A stretch of DNA of 64,000 bases from Zoroaster sp. YZ-2022 (taxonomy: Eukaryota > Echinodermata > Asteroidea > Forcipulatida > Zoroasteridae), in the NCBI GenBank assembly GCA_029582265.1, contig CM055819.1:11023087-11087086 (forward strand), given 5' to 3'. Made by a program: the position numbers and the translations under genes. The notes below the pieces were generated by a model that ran no database searches, had not been told where the DNA came from, and saw only the letters and a list, made by a program, of their open reading frames with translations. Positions 47,301 through 56,414 of the stretch are shown here, in pieces. Every line of letters starts with the position of its first letter. The first letter of the stretch is position 1.

Positions 47301-49582
47301 CCATTCGCAGGTTCTTAGTAAAACAGAGGTTCAACCTGTGACACCTTGTTTCGCTATTTTACTAGAATTGTTTAATTCCATCTGTCCATTGCTAAGTTTC
47401 TTATAGAAAGGAAAACAAATACTTTGGAAGGACCCATTTCCCACAATAATTGTCAGAAGCTTAGATGAACAATAATTAAGAGCCCACTAAAACATTATTT
47501 CGGGACATTTTAAAGTATGGCTACTTGTTTTCATTTCCTCAAGGAAAAAATAACGATGTTCTGACAGCAAAGAAAATTGCCTATAAAATAGCGTAAAACA
47601 CAATCTTGAAATTGATCAAGATGTTTTGCAAAGACTCTAGATATTTACTCCTGCTTAAGAGGAGGAGTAGGCCTTAGACTGGTCCCTGTCTTTAATCTAT
47701 GAAGGATAATAATTCACGACCCTCAAAGCGTGACGTCAGATCTTCAGGCTAAGTAGGCCCACGCGCTCTTGATTAGAACGCGTCAGTTCCATAATTTCGC
47801 AAATTCTCGACTAGGAGTTACTCAGTGTCTTCGAGAGTATAATAGCACAGCGGCTCAAACGCACCCTTAAAGTGTAACCGTTGTATGCATTATGAATTAA
47901 CTTAATTGGGGATTATATGGTGAATGCTATAAACCATGACCTCATTAACTACCAATAAACCTCCACAAAGTCATTTCATTATGATGGCACAATACTGAAA
48001 TGGCCTTGGGGCTTTCGAAGAAAATAGCTGGAGCATTAAAGGGCCTATGAATTACAATTTGATGTAGGTCCATATTTTAGCAAATATCCATGCTTCTGAA
48101 AATGTATACAACATTGGAAGTATATTTTTGACGTAAAGTAAAGGTTGTGTATTAAGAATAAATGTGTAAAAATGTTCACACTTATCAGCACGGGAGGGCG
48201 CTGTTTTGTTACAACACAGCAGGAACTCAGTGTCACAGCAGCAAGTGTACAAAGTGCACAAAACCAAAGCCCAAACCTTGCCCAGGAAAACATTTGTTAC
48301 TTCAAAAAGTGTATGTTAATGGTAACCAAAGCAACAAGACAACACAAACAATTGCTTTTAAAAAGATAAACAGGAATTAAGACAACTTTTTTGCACAAAT
48401 CAACCAAGATATTGCATCTGATCCCGAAGTGAAATCACTGATTTGTACGTTAGTTCATAAATTGTCATAAGTAAATAGACCAAAAAGTTACACCAAATGC
48501 ATAAGAACATCTACATAATGAACAAATACGAAAGGATGTCAACATACATAATATTGATCACACTTGTACATAAAACTAACGTGGTATAAAGTGTAGGATG
48601 GTATAACACATCCATTGAAATCTGTTTGTCCGTGTGCTATTATTTTAGTCAAATTAATTAAACATATCCAATCAGTTAACACAATGAAACATTGCCGTAT
48701 CCAGGGGTTGTCAAAGGGGGCGTGTTCCCCCTTTTTCATCGTGCATGTAAATTTACCATAATGTTTTGTTTAAGAACCGCTTTTTCAAGACGCTGGATCC
48801 GCCCCTACAATGACATGAACTCTGGTTTCTGTACATATTTCTTGATTTTTACAAAATATGGGTCCATATTCAGACATTTTACCAAATGTGTGTACTGGCT
48901 TTAGAGGACAAACAAAAACTGCCTATAAAATAACGAACAAACACGGGCGACAAATATTTTTTTAAATGTGTCTCAAGTTCCATTTAGTTAAACGAGCAAA
49001 CGCTTATCCCATAATGCTTTCAAACAGGGTATAGCCAAAATCATTACCATGCTCGTTGTGTGTGTGCGTGTGCGCAGTAAAAAAAAATTCCAGACTAAAA
49101 TAAATTTGACATTCGATTCCTATCATTGAAAAAATTGTGCTGTTATAAAAACGAATTAAAGCCCCTAAACACTGCTGGCATTTACGCAACAGATAGATGA
49201 TCACAAAGTTGGCCTAGATAATATAATAATGCCTATAATATAAGGTGCAATCGTGCTCCAAAAGATGCACGTTACGAACTGCCCTCCGCATCCAAATTTC
49301 TTGGAGACAGAGTTTGGGGACAATTAATCAAATTTATTTAGCAAATTATTTCTTTGTCTTCCGTGAGACATAAATATTCCACATATAAATGCATTTTCAT
49401 TATTTTCTCGTTAACAATACAAAGAAGTAAGCCGAAAGTTGGTTTTTAGAACGTTTCTCTGAATTCTTACAAAGTATGGATGTATTTACAGACATTTTAC
49501 CGAATATCAACTTACCGAATATCATGACTGATGCAAGAATCAAGACAGGCAATTCATCGATGATATTGTGAATGGTGAACAT
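37989..49582 (-). CDS. Discoidin-lectin gene 1: secreted single F5/8 type C domain protein (five exons)
   Basis: Exons, minus strand: 1 (49582-49516), A (40797-40585), B (39291-39160), C (38688-38489) and D (38126-37989, ending TGC AAG TAA). Junction phases agree (1, 1, 1, 0) and every intron is GT-AG. Total 750 nt, 249 residues. Exon 1 is a signal peptide (MFTIHNIIDELPVLILASVM). Exon A is a stalk of about 71 residues ending in repeats of GTQMA/GTQVA. Exons B-D form a complete discoidin domain: GCSIDSDEPLGMENGDIPDD, SITASS, PPGWCAGSDDSNPWIQVDL, NYTVEYSDDGESWNQM, FIGNSGGDD, ARFVRILPTSW, MRFEVLGC. The first and last Cys are the family's closing disulfide pair. Such domains bind glycans or phospholipids outside the cell, so an adhesion, fertilisation or immune lectin is likely; the ligand is unknown. 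Exon 1 lies 8.7 kb from exon A, across several transposons, so that link is the least certain. Confidence 0.8.
40007..40160 (+). pseudogene. LINE 3' fragment in intron A-B of lectin gene 1
   Basis: In one frame it encodes TSHESSFFPTSNISVWNSLQ followed by SLQTFKSNVNAHL. This is the pattern of the extreme C-terminus of Jockey/CR1/RTE-like polyproteins (R...FF..R....WN.LP......FK..L..L). No upstream reverse transcriptase is present, so this is a short relic. Confidence 0.6.
40435..40500 (-). pseudogene. Partial duplicate of stalk exon A
   Basis: Read on the minus strand it matches exon A of gene 1 (GAGAGCAAG, then CTGGAGCCGGATCCTGG), with the middle (ATGGCGGCTTACTATGG) replaced by shorter sequence. 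It lies just downstream of exon A. It has no proper splice borders, so it is a duplication remnant. Confidence 0.6.
40585..40665 (-). repeat. 15-bp coding minisatellite in stalk exon A
   Basis: Four to five copies of GGTACCCAGRTGGCA encode the GTQMA/GTQVA repeats at the end of the stalk. Each copy holds CAG|GTACC, so several nested 5' splice-site-like sequences precede the true donor CAG|GTAACA at 40584. Gene 2 has PKPTAKPTAS here instead, so the stalk end varies between paralogues. Confidence 0.8.
40800..41472. other. Intron 1 of lectin gene 1, left part
   Basis: Holds a (GTCA)n microsatellite at 40985-41019. Upstream of exon A it matches 62830-63240 in gene 2, for example CTATCGAGAAAATAATGA. 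No other gene is seen. Confidence 0.6.
41473..42863. mobile_element. 1.39-kb long-arm MITE with TA flanks
   Basis: Arms of nearly 400 bp are imperfect inverted copies. The left end TACTATGGGGGACTAAAAGT begins at 41475. The right end, complement CACTATGGGAGACCAAAAGT, finishes at 42861. Inner matches include CATAAATGGACGCTTCCA against TGGAAGCGTCCATTTATG. TA at 41473-41474 and 42862-42863 fits a Tc1/mariner target duplication. The arms contain repeated TTTTCTGCTAGTAGAAAA-like units. No transposase is visible. Confidence 0.8.
42864..43542. other. Intronic sequence with short repeats
   Basis: An ATTT-rich run with ACAAGGTAACCCATTCAACC (42975-43020) resembles the tail of a short retroelement. A 10-bp repeat AGAAGCCTAG/AGAAGCATAG occurs five times at 43175-43210. 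No coding sequence. Confidence 0.5.
43543..43774. mobile_element. 232-bp MITE
   Basis: Terminal inverted repeats of about 26 bp: ATAATAGACCTTTCCCATGA at the left, with its complement at the right end (TCATGGGAAAGGTCTATTAT). The interior is rich in GCGC and CGCG motifs. The family is uncertain; TA flanks are compatible with Tc1/mariner. Confidence 0.8.
43775..45494. other. Intronic sequence, (CA)n and CCAAT cluster
   Basis: A (CA)n microsatellite occupies 44340-44375. Three CCAAT-box cores lie within about 120 bp (ATTGG at 45208 and 45268, CCAAT at 45321). No exon is supported. Confidence 0.45.
45495..46460. mobile_element. 960-bp MITE with 45-bp perfect inverted repeats and TAA flanks
   Basis: The left end AGCCCCAGTCACACATTCAC (from 45498) and the right end, its complement (to 46457), match perfectly for about 45 bp, through the GAATTCCCACGA motif. 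TAA flanks both sides (45495-45497 and 46458-46460), as expected for PIF/Harbinger 3-bp TWA target sites. The interior is built from degenerate CACGACT and CCACGAATT-like repeats. The 116-codon frame crossing its right half comes from those repeats and is not a gene. Confidence 0.85.
46461..49515. other. Intron 1 of lectin gene 1, right part; no other gene supported
   Basis: A Cys/Lys-rich plus-strand frame at 48162-48380 (CHSSKCTKCTKPKPKPCPGK) stands out, but I cannot assign it. GGATCCGCCCCTAC near 48795 is a dispersed repeat end. The remainder shows no motif. Confidence 0.4.
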
Positions 49583-50099
49583 GGTATAACAGTCGTATAG
49601 GTCCGTCAGATAGAATCAGTCTCACCGGGTTCAATTTGGCCTTCCTGATCTCGATGTTTTTTCTACAGAGAAGTAGGCTGGCTACTTGTTGTCAGATGTT
49701 CATCTACCAAAGAGAAATTCATCCACACAAACTCCCTGCACGGTCTAGCTTATTGGACATGCATAGATACTACATCACGTGACAATAAGAATTGTCATAC
49801 CAACCACGCTGTCGTGATCATCAGCCAAAACAGCATTGGGCTTACATACCCGACACAGTCATTTCATCAATAAATAATAAACTGATACTGGTTTCATGCT
49901 TAAAGACCATTCCACACAGCACTTAGTTAGCCATAATGGAATTTTGATAACGTGACCTAGGACTAAAATATTTGTCAAAATATTTGTCAAAATTAGGTAA
50001 AATGGGAGGGAAAATGTTAATATTCTCTACTGTTTTTTTTTACACAATCTCTTAATGTAATAAATTACATTAAATCAGGAGTGTTTTCATGATCCTATT
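49583..50099. other. Upstream of lectin gene 1
   Basis: Should include the promoter of gene 1 if exon 1 at 49516-49582 is its start. No clear TATA box or initiator stands out. A repeated AAATATTTGTCAA occurs at about 49968-49993. Confidence 0.35.
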
Positions 50100-50490
50100 G
50101 TATGGTGACCCTGGAGGGACACACAAAACCTAAATATTGACATCAAACTTCATGGAAAATTTCAAGACTTTCCCCCCAAAGTCGCGAAATTTGACAGCAA
50201 TATTCATGTCTGCGACTTTCTTCCCAAGTCACAAAATTTGACGTCAAATTTCATGTCTGCGACTTAACCCTAATGACCCTGAAGGGACACCAAAGAATAT
50301 TGACGTTAATATTCATGGCAAATTTCACGCCTTTTCCCCAAGTCGCGAAATTTGACGTCAAATTTAATGTCTGCGACGTTTCCCCGGTTGCGAAATTGAC
50401 GTCAAATTTCACAGTCTGCGACTTTTCCCCGGTCGCGAAATTTTACGTCAAATTTCACACGGGTCTGCGACCATCCCCGGTCGTGGTCTG
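50100..50490. repeat. ~50-bp degenerate minisatellite
   Basis: Six to seven copies of a unit with CAAGTCGCGAAATTTGACGT, then CAAATTTCATGTCTGCGACT. Copies vary in length between about 45 and 60 bp. No coding role is supported. Confidence 0.85.
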
Positions 50491-50510
50491 AGCGGTACCA
50501 AGTGTTATAC

Positions 50511-51714
50511 TAAACACCTCAAAAAAAGAAAGTCCCCACCTGTATGTTTTAAAAATATTTTTAAATTTTAGAGACTTATGAGCATAAACATGATATGACG
50601 ATTTAGCCTGATCATGGACACACATGTTGCAAGCAAGATTTGTGCGGATAACGTTGCGCATCAGTGCACACAACTCGGTTGATTGTGTGGGGGTACCTGT
50701 TCATTTCTCACAACTTTGCATTGTGGCTCAAAATAACGCCCCTGAACTCAAGCAAAATGGGTTATCCCTTTTGTCATCAGCTTTATTGACCAATACTTAA
50801 GACATAAGCAGCATGTTGGGTTTGTTCAGTAAGGGGTATAACCGCCACGATTGTCGATTGCTGCCCGACACCTTCGGTGCATACTGTTTATGAGGCGACG
50901 GATGCGGACCTGGGCAATACCTTCCCATGCTTCAACAATTAACTGTGGAAGGTCTCTCAGGGTGGTTTCCTGCCCGATTCGAGCATCCACGGACTGTTTC
51001 AATTTGTCCCAGAGATTGTCCCAGAGATGTCGACGAAGTTCTGCGCCCCTATGTCATTCCATACGCAGGTGCCGTTGGGGAGGATTTTGTTTTCATGGAC
51101 GATAACGCTCGTCCACACCGAGGTCGACTGGCCAACGATTTTGTGCAGGATGAGGGTGTTTTCAGGATGGAGTGGCCACCTGCATCTCCAGACTTAAACC
51201 CCATCGAGCATCTCTGGGACAAATTGAAACAGTCCGTGGATGCTCGAATCGGGCAGGAAACCACCCTGAGAGACCTTCCACAGTTAATGGTTGAAGCATG
51301 GGAAGGTATTGCCCAGTTCCGCATCCGTCGCCTCATAAACAGTATGCACCGAAGGTGTCGGGCAGCAATCGACAATCGTGGCGGTTATACCCCTTACTGA
51401 ACAAACCCAACATGCTGCTTATGTCTTAAGTATTGGTCAATAAAGCTGATGACAAAAGGGATAACCCATTTTGCTTGAGTTCAGGGGCATTATTTTGAGC
51501 CACAATGCAAAGTTGTGAGAAATGAACAGGTAACCCCACACAATCAACCGAGTTGTGTGCACTGATGCGCAACGTTACCGCACAAATCTTGCTTGCAACA
51601 TGTGTGTCCATGATCAGGCTAAATCGTCATATCATGTTTATGCTCATAAGTCTCTAAAATTTAAAAATATTTTTAAAACATACAGGTGGGGAATTTCTTT
51701 TTTTGAGGTGTTTA
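50511..51714. mobile_element. Palindromic Tc1-like element, 1.2 kb
   Basis: Inverted ends AACACCTCAAAAAAAG (from 50513) and its complement (to 51712), with TA on both sides. The arms are about 500 bp each. The left arm is an inverted copy of the 3' half of the transposase gene plus its 3' flank, so the element is head-to-head, with about 200 bp of single-copy centre (about 51015-51211). A palindromic gain probably occurred during transposition or repair. It lies upstream of lectin gene 1. Confidence 0.88.
50927..51400 (+). pseudogene. Tc1-like transposase, C-terminal half (DD34E)
   Basis: Carries FMDDNARPHRGRLANDFVQD, then RMEWPPASPDLNPIEHLWDK. The spacing between the D of DNARPH and the E of NPIEH is 34 residues, the DD34E signature of Tc1 elements. 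The frame continues to GGYTPY and a stop. The N-terminal DNA-binding region and first catalytic Asp are absent: the upstream part of this frame is the inverted copy of its own 3' half, not transposase. It is therefore inactive. Confidence 0.9.
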
Positions 51715-52440
51715 TATCGTTGTGTATAGAATTGTGAGGGTACCATGCTATGCCATGTTGACCATCCTGAAATAGTTGTGCACAGGACAGGTCACGGGCT
51801 AAAGTAAAAACAATGACTGAACTACAACTTGGGTACATCTCACCTACTCCTAGAACTATGAGGTGGGTTACAACCTCGTGAGTACAACTCACCATGAAAA
51901 GAAGAATTTTCCCTGCCATGTTACTAGGCTTTTCAGGTGATTTTTAATTTCTTCTTTTTCATCTGCAATTCACAGCTGAGATGATAGATCAGGTCTTCAG
52001 CAATCCAGCAATGTAAAAATAATAAAAAATTTACCAAGCGGTTTTCAAGTTTATATAACAACGAATGCTAAAATGTGCACATTTTCTATCATAACTCTAA
52101 AATGCTTTTTTTAATTTATTCATATTTGGCACAATGATAATATACAAATGTTTGCTTTAATTACCAAAGGCTCTACTGATTTAATTGATTTTTAATTACT
52201 AATTTTCATATTTAATTAGTAAAATTATCAATTTATTTGTTGTTTTTTCAGAATTTGCAGGGATACTCATGTAAAATTAAGTTTTCCTGACAAAGGCAAA
52301 TCATTTACAGAAAATTCTGATCATCACTGTTTTAACACAGTGAACCTCGGGCTTTTCTGAATTCAAGACAAAAGAGGTCAGGTAAAAAGACTTTTTTACA
52401 ATATGTTACATTGGGTTGAGAAAATATAACTTATGTTGTT
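51715..52440. other. Intergenic sequence between lectin genes 1 and 2
   Basis: AT-rich. A short minus-strand frame at 51919 (MAGKILLFM followed by GTGAGT) resembles a signal exon start but lacks homology to the family's exon 1. No gene called. Confidence 0.4.
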
Positions 52441-53200
52441 TAGTTCCTTATATTTAAAGTCCTTTACAGATGTTCGAACCCAATTTTACTCGGGGATGAA
52501 AAACAGTCATCGGATGATGTATTGAAACTGTAACGAAAAAGGGGAAAGATGTTGACATTCAATGAGCTGACGGACAGACCGAGTACCTCACTTCCTTCAG
52601 AGCACTGCATCCCATCATCACTTGTCTTATTCAAGCGGTAACAGTTATTCATTGTTTCGGTCATTATATTAAATCACATCATTTTACACTTGTATAATTG
52701 TGTTCATTTAATTAAATTTATTCAACGTAATAACTAACATATAGTACGCTAGATGTATCACTGATATGTTTTCGCTATTTTAGCTTTAATTTCCTGAAAT
52801 TGTATTTTTCATCGCTGCTATTTTACACTTAAGAAACGGAAAACAAATACTTACAAATTGCACATTTCACAAAATAATCATGAGAAGCATGGTTTTACAG
52901 TATATAAATTGATGATGTATCCCAAAAGGTTCAAAAAGTGGCCGGACAGCATCTTTTTGTAAATTCGACATTACTTTTTTTTTTTAATGAAAAACTTCAG
53001 ACGGAATAATTTTTCAGGATGATTTCAACTTGTACCAACTTTACACCAAGTACAGTCTTAGATAATACTTTGTTCATTTGATAATCTGGTTATGACTAAT
53101 GTTGTACCTAAAACCAAACTTCTGACAATTATTTCATAAAATAGCTCATTTCAATTTAGTTTTTTTCCATTTTAATAAGAAACAATATGATCATTACAAA
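52441..53200. repeat. Segment duplicated downstream of lectin genes (copy 2)
   Basis: Pairs with 28150-29290. It lacks the MITE present there at 28507-28886, joining CTATTTTAG to TTTAATTTCC near 52783. It lies 3' of lectin gene 2, as copy 1 lies 3' of gene 0. Confidence 0.75.
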
Positions 53201-54323
53201 ATCTGGTAAAATAACAAAAACACGGGTGCAAAATCAATGTTTCGAACCCAGCAGATTCTTTCTCAAAGACAAAGTGACAAAGAATCTGCTAGGTTCGAAA
53301 CGTATAGGGCCTAAGGCGAATAACATTTATTTTGCATTTATACTACAGGTCTTTTAGGATGGTAAACAGTTTGCAACAGCTAATTCTCTATTTAAAAACA
53401 TGGATGATCATTATATTGGATCTTATTTTGATTAGTCAAAACTGTTCCATAGACTCGGCCCGAGTCCTTGAGTCCAGAGGCTTAAATCCAAGTATGTCAC
53501 GCCCACATTCAAGTCCAAGTCCAATTAGTAGTCTGTAAAAGTGGACACGAGTCCGGATTTGAGTGTAGAGTTCAGTACTACAACACCGGGAAACTGATCA
53601 CAACATGGTGGCCCTATCGTTGGGAGCAACTACCGATCGAATTTTCATCATCGCCTTGAATCTTTGAATTACTTGCACAAAACGCACCACGTATGCCTTG
53701 TAACGTTAGCTGGTGAGTCTCACGCCCCAATTATAGCATCAATCAATTTACATAATCATGCAAAATCGTAATCATAATAACGTATAAGTTATATCTAATT
53801 AATTTTAGCAATTAATTAATTGCGTATTAAACTTTTACGAAATGTTAATATTCTCTCCTCGCTAATATTCCTCCAAATATTCCTCCAAATATATTATGAC
53901 AAGAAATGACATCTTTCTACTTTTTGCTTACAAATTTAAATTTATTGAAAATTGTGTGTTTTATCAATATTTTTGTTCTCTATAAATCAATTTACATAAT
54001 TATTCAGAATCGTAATAATAATAGCGTATAGGTCCCATCTAATTAATTTTAGCGAAGAATAAATTGCTAGAAACTGGACACTTATTTGCTTGGCCTAAGT
54101 AAGTTTGTCAGTTAATGAATGTTTAAGTACAAACAATATTCTATAGATGTGCCATTTTGTGCACTTCTCTCCTCGCTAATATTCCTCCAAATTCAACTAT
54201 AACAAGAAATTACATCTTCTTTCAAAATAATTCTACTGCATGTTGTCACTCTTGAAAACATACATTTGCCTCGACTTAACTGAATTCTCTTTAATTCATT
54301 GCTTGTCATTGCTCTATCTGGTT
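53201..54323. other. 3' flank of lectin gene 2
   Basis: A hairpin at 53239-53302 pairs TTTCGAACCCAGCAGATTCT with AGAATCTGCTAGGTTCGAAA. 53690-53740 resembles 36560-36710 (CCACGTATGC, GTAACGTTAGCTGGT, CACGCCCCA). 53750-54320 resembles 37660-37985. No additional gene. Confidence 0.5.
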
Positions 54324-54723
54324 TTACTTGCATCCTAACACCTCAAAACGCATACAGCAATATCCGTTGTCTGTTTGGTCATTCCAAGAAGTCGGTAGAA
54401 TGCGTACAAATCCTCTTCGAATATGGTGGTGACGTCATCTCCACCAGAATTACCGATGAACTGTGAACAAGAGTAAAACAATTAGAAAGTAAATTCTTAC
54501 ATTTCTTGTATTTCAATTATAGTAAGTTGTGGATTTTGTGCTGGAGTATGTTGAACGATTTCGACGTTATTAAGAAATGACATCTGAGAATGATGCTACT
54601 GACCAGATCAGCAATCACATAACTATTGAAGGAAGAATGAACCAATATTGAATGTATGGACTGTAAATATTGCAGTGATTGTAAACATTGTAAGCTGGAT
54701 TTAGTCTGGGGAGATAATGACAA

Positions 54724-55049
54724 AAATACCATTGGTCTATTTTGTTTGCCGCGATTTGCCGAAACATTTACTGCTTTTATTTGTTTACTTTAAATTTTTA
54801 TTTGTAGATTCGTTTAACTTTTAATATTGTTTTAATACAGGGCCCTCAAGGAAAGCAGTTTTTTAACTGAGGAGGCTACCTTGTTAAAATAAAACAACAA
54901 ATAAACAAACAAACAAACAAACAAACAAATAAACAAACACCCCAACACCCCAACAAACAAACAAACAAACACCCCAACACCCCAACAAACAAACAAACAA
55001 ACAAACAAACAAACAAATAAATGATTTATTAAATCAATCTACGGAAGTT
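54724..55049. repeat. (CAAA)n microsatellite and insertion junction
   Basis: Left of about 54770 the sequence still matches the C-D intron of gene 0 (ACCATTGGTCTATTTYGTTT). 54893-55020 is CAAA repeats with inserted CACCCCAACACCCCAA blocks. The 5' edge of the LINE lies between here and about 55070 but cannot be fixed. Confidence 0.7.
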
Positions 55050-55146
55050 TTAGCTAGAAAGGCCATTTTTGGGGCCTTTCCTGGCCATTTTTGGAGTTTT
55101 TTCTCCACACCACACCCGTTGGCTGGACGCCATTTTGAATTTTACA

Positions 55147-56096
55147 ATGGTGTCTTTGAAACGACCAAACACAATACGGTTCAGTCTTAACCACATAGCA
55201 TCTTGGCACGATGAAGACCATAGAGAGACCGACTCAGAAGACCAAGAAGTCGTCGTTAGAATTCCACCTGTGAAAGTATGGGCAGATCCAGACAACAAAG
55301 AAGCCAACTATAGTGATGCCGACAACAAGGAAAATGTAAGAATCAAGAAAGATCAATGTAGCATTAAAACAACCAAAAAGAGTACAAATCACCAACCCCA
55401 ACATATTTTTGGGACGAAGCAGTGAGAGCGGAGAAAATGAAGAGGAAATCGCTGGAAGAGAACAAGGGGACAAGCCCTAACAGCAAAATATCTAGAGACG
55501 ACAGACACGAGGAAGAATCAGACATGGAACAAGAAAACATCCAACATCCCGAACAAGAAGATACACCACCAGAACACCAAGCCAGACAACAAGAAGACAC
55601 ACGACGATCAGAACACCTCATCACACCAAACAAGAGACAACAAGAACACCACATCACTCCTAAAAGACAACAAGAAAACACTACAACGACAACCAGAACA
55701 GAAAAAGGCATCAGAAACCAGAACTGAGAAAAGACATGACATGACATGACGACATGACACATCACGAAACATCCATAAGCCCAAAGGAGGAAAGGAAGAC
55801 AAAATATCAGTAGAAGACATCTCGGCTGGTGATGGGGAAGAAACAGACCAAGAAGGTTTCGTCCTATACACCAGAGGTGGAGTGTAGAGGACCAGGAAAA
55901 AGAGAACTTCATGGCAGCGGAAAACGACAGACACACAACCAGACACACAGCCCGACTTACAACCAGACTCACAACCGTCCACACCAAACAACAACAACAA
56001 CAACAACAACAACAAGATAAACCAATCCAGTCCAGTCAACCCAGCCAAAGCACACAACGAGCAAGGGGAAGAGGAAGAACTACCGGAAAAGAATAA
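55147..56096 (+). pseudogene. LINE ORF1-like region, frameshifted
   Basis: Starts MVSLKRPNTIRFSLNHIASW and continues as a hydrophilic protein rich in Lys, Glu, Gln and Thr, with an IPPVKVWADPDN block. It is spread over three frames and ends in a CAA-repeat (poly-Thr/Gln) stretch near 55988-56015. The position directly upstream of ORF2, and the basic, polar composition, fit an ORF1 nucleic-acid-binding protein. I see no RRM or zinc knuckle, so the call rests on context. Confidence 0.5.
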
Positions 56097-56126
56097 GTTT
56101 ATCATCCTCTATAATATGCTCTCATA

Positions 56127-56390
56127 ATTCGTCCCTAATTTGCCACAGTGACCAATCCGACTTTTTTCAATTTTTAAGTTTTCCCGCCCATTAGTACATT
56201 CAGGAAGAGACCTACCATTGTATCTAATCCACATGCATGTGTTCCTTATAGTTTTGGAGATAGAGCATGCATTCAAATGACGAATGCTCTAACTGGCTAT
56301 TTTTGTAATTTGGCAAAGTGACCAATACCGCATTGGTCACTATGCCAACTTAATTCGGGATTGGTCACTATGGCAAATTAGGGACAAATT
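56127..56390. mobile_element. 264-bp MITE nested in the LINE
   Basis: Terminal inverted repeats of about 32 bp: AATTCGTCCCTAATTTGCCA at the left, the complement of AATTTGTCCCTAATTTGCCA at the right, each extended by the GTGACCAATC block. No coding capacity. It sits between the ORF1-like region and the start of ORF2. Confidence 0.85.
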
Positions 56391-56414
56391 GGTTTAAACT
56401 ACTATTTTTCATGA

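Noticed and set aside
50851..51105. Second transposase frame at the left of the Tc1-like element
   Set aside because: Antisense copy of the transposase 3' end, identical to the minus-strand frame at 51375; not a separate gene.
51644..51919. Signal-peptide exon MAGKILLFM of another lectin copy
   Set aside because: A donor-like GTGAGT follows, but there is no similarity to the 67-nt family exon and no hydrophobic core of normal length.
55364..56105. Minus-strand Cys/Ser/Leu-rich frames of 165-207 codons
   Set aside because: Antisense shadows of the A/C-rich ORF1-like region; composition is explained by the complementary strand.
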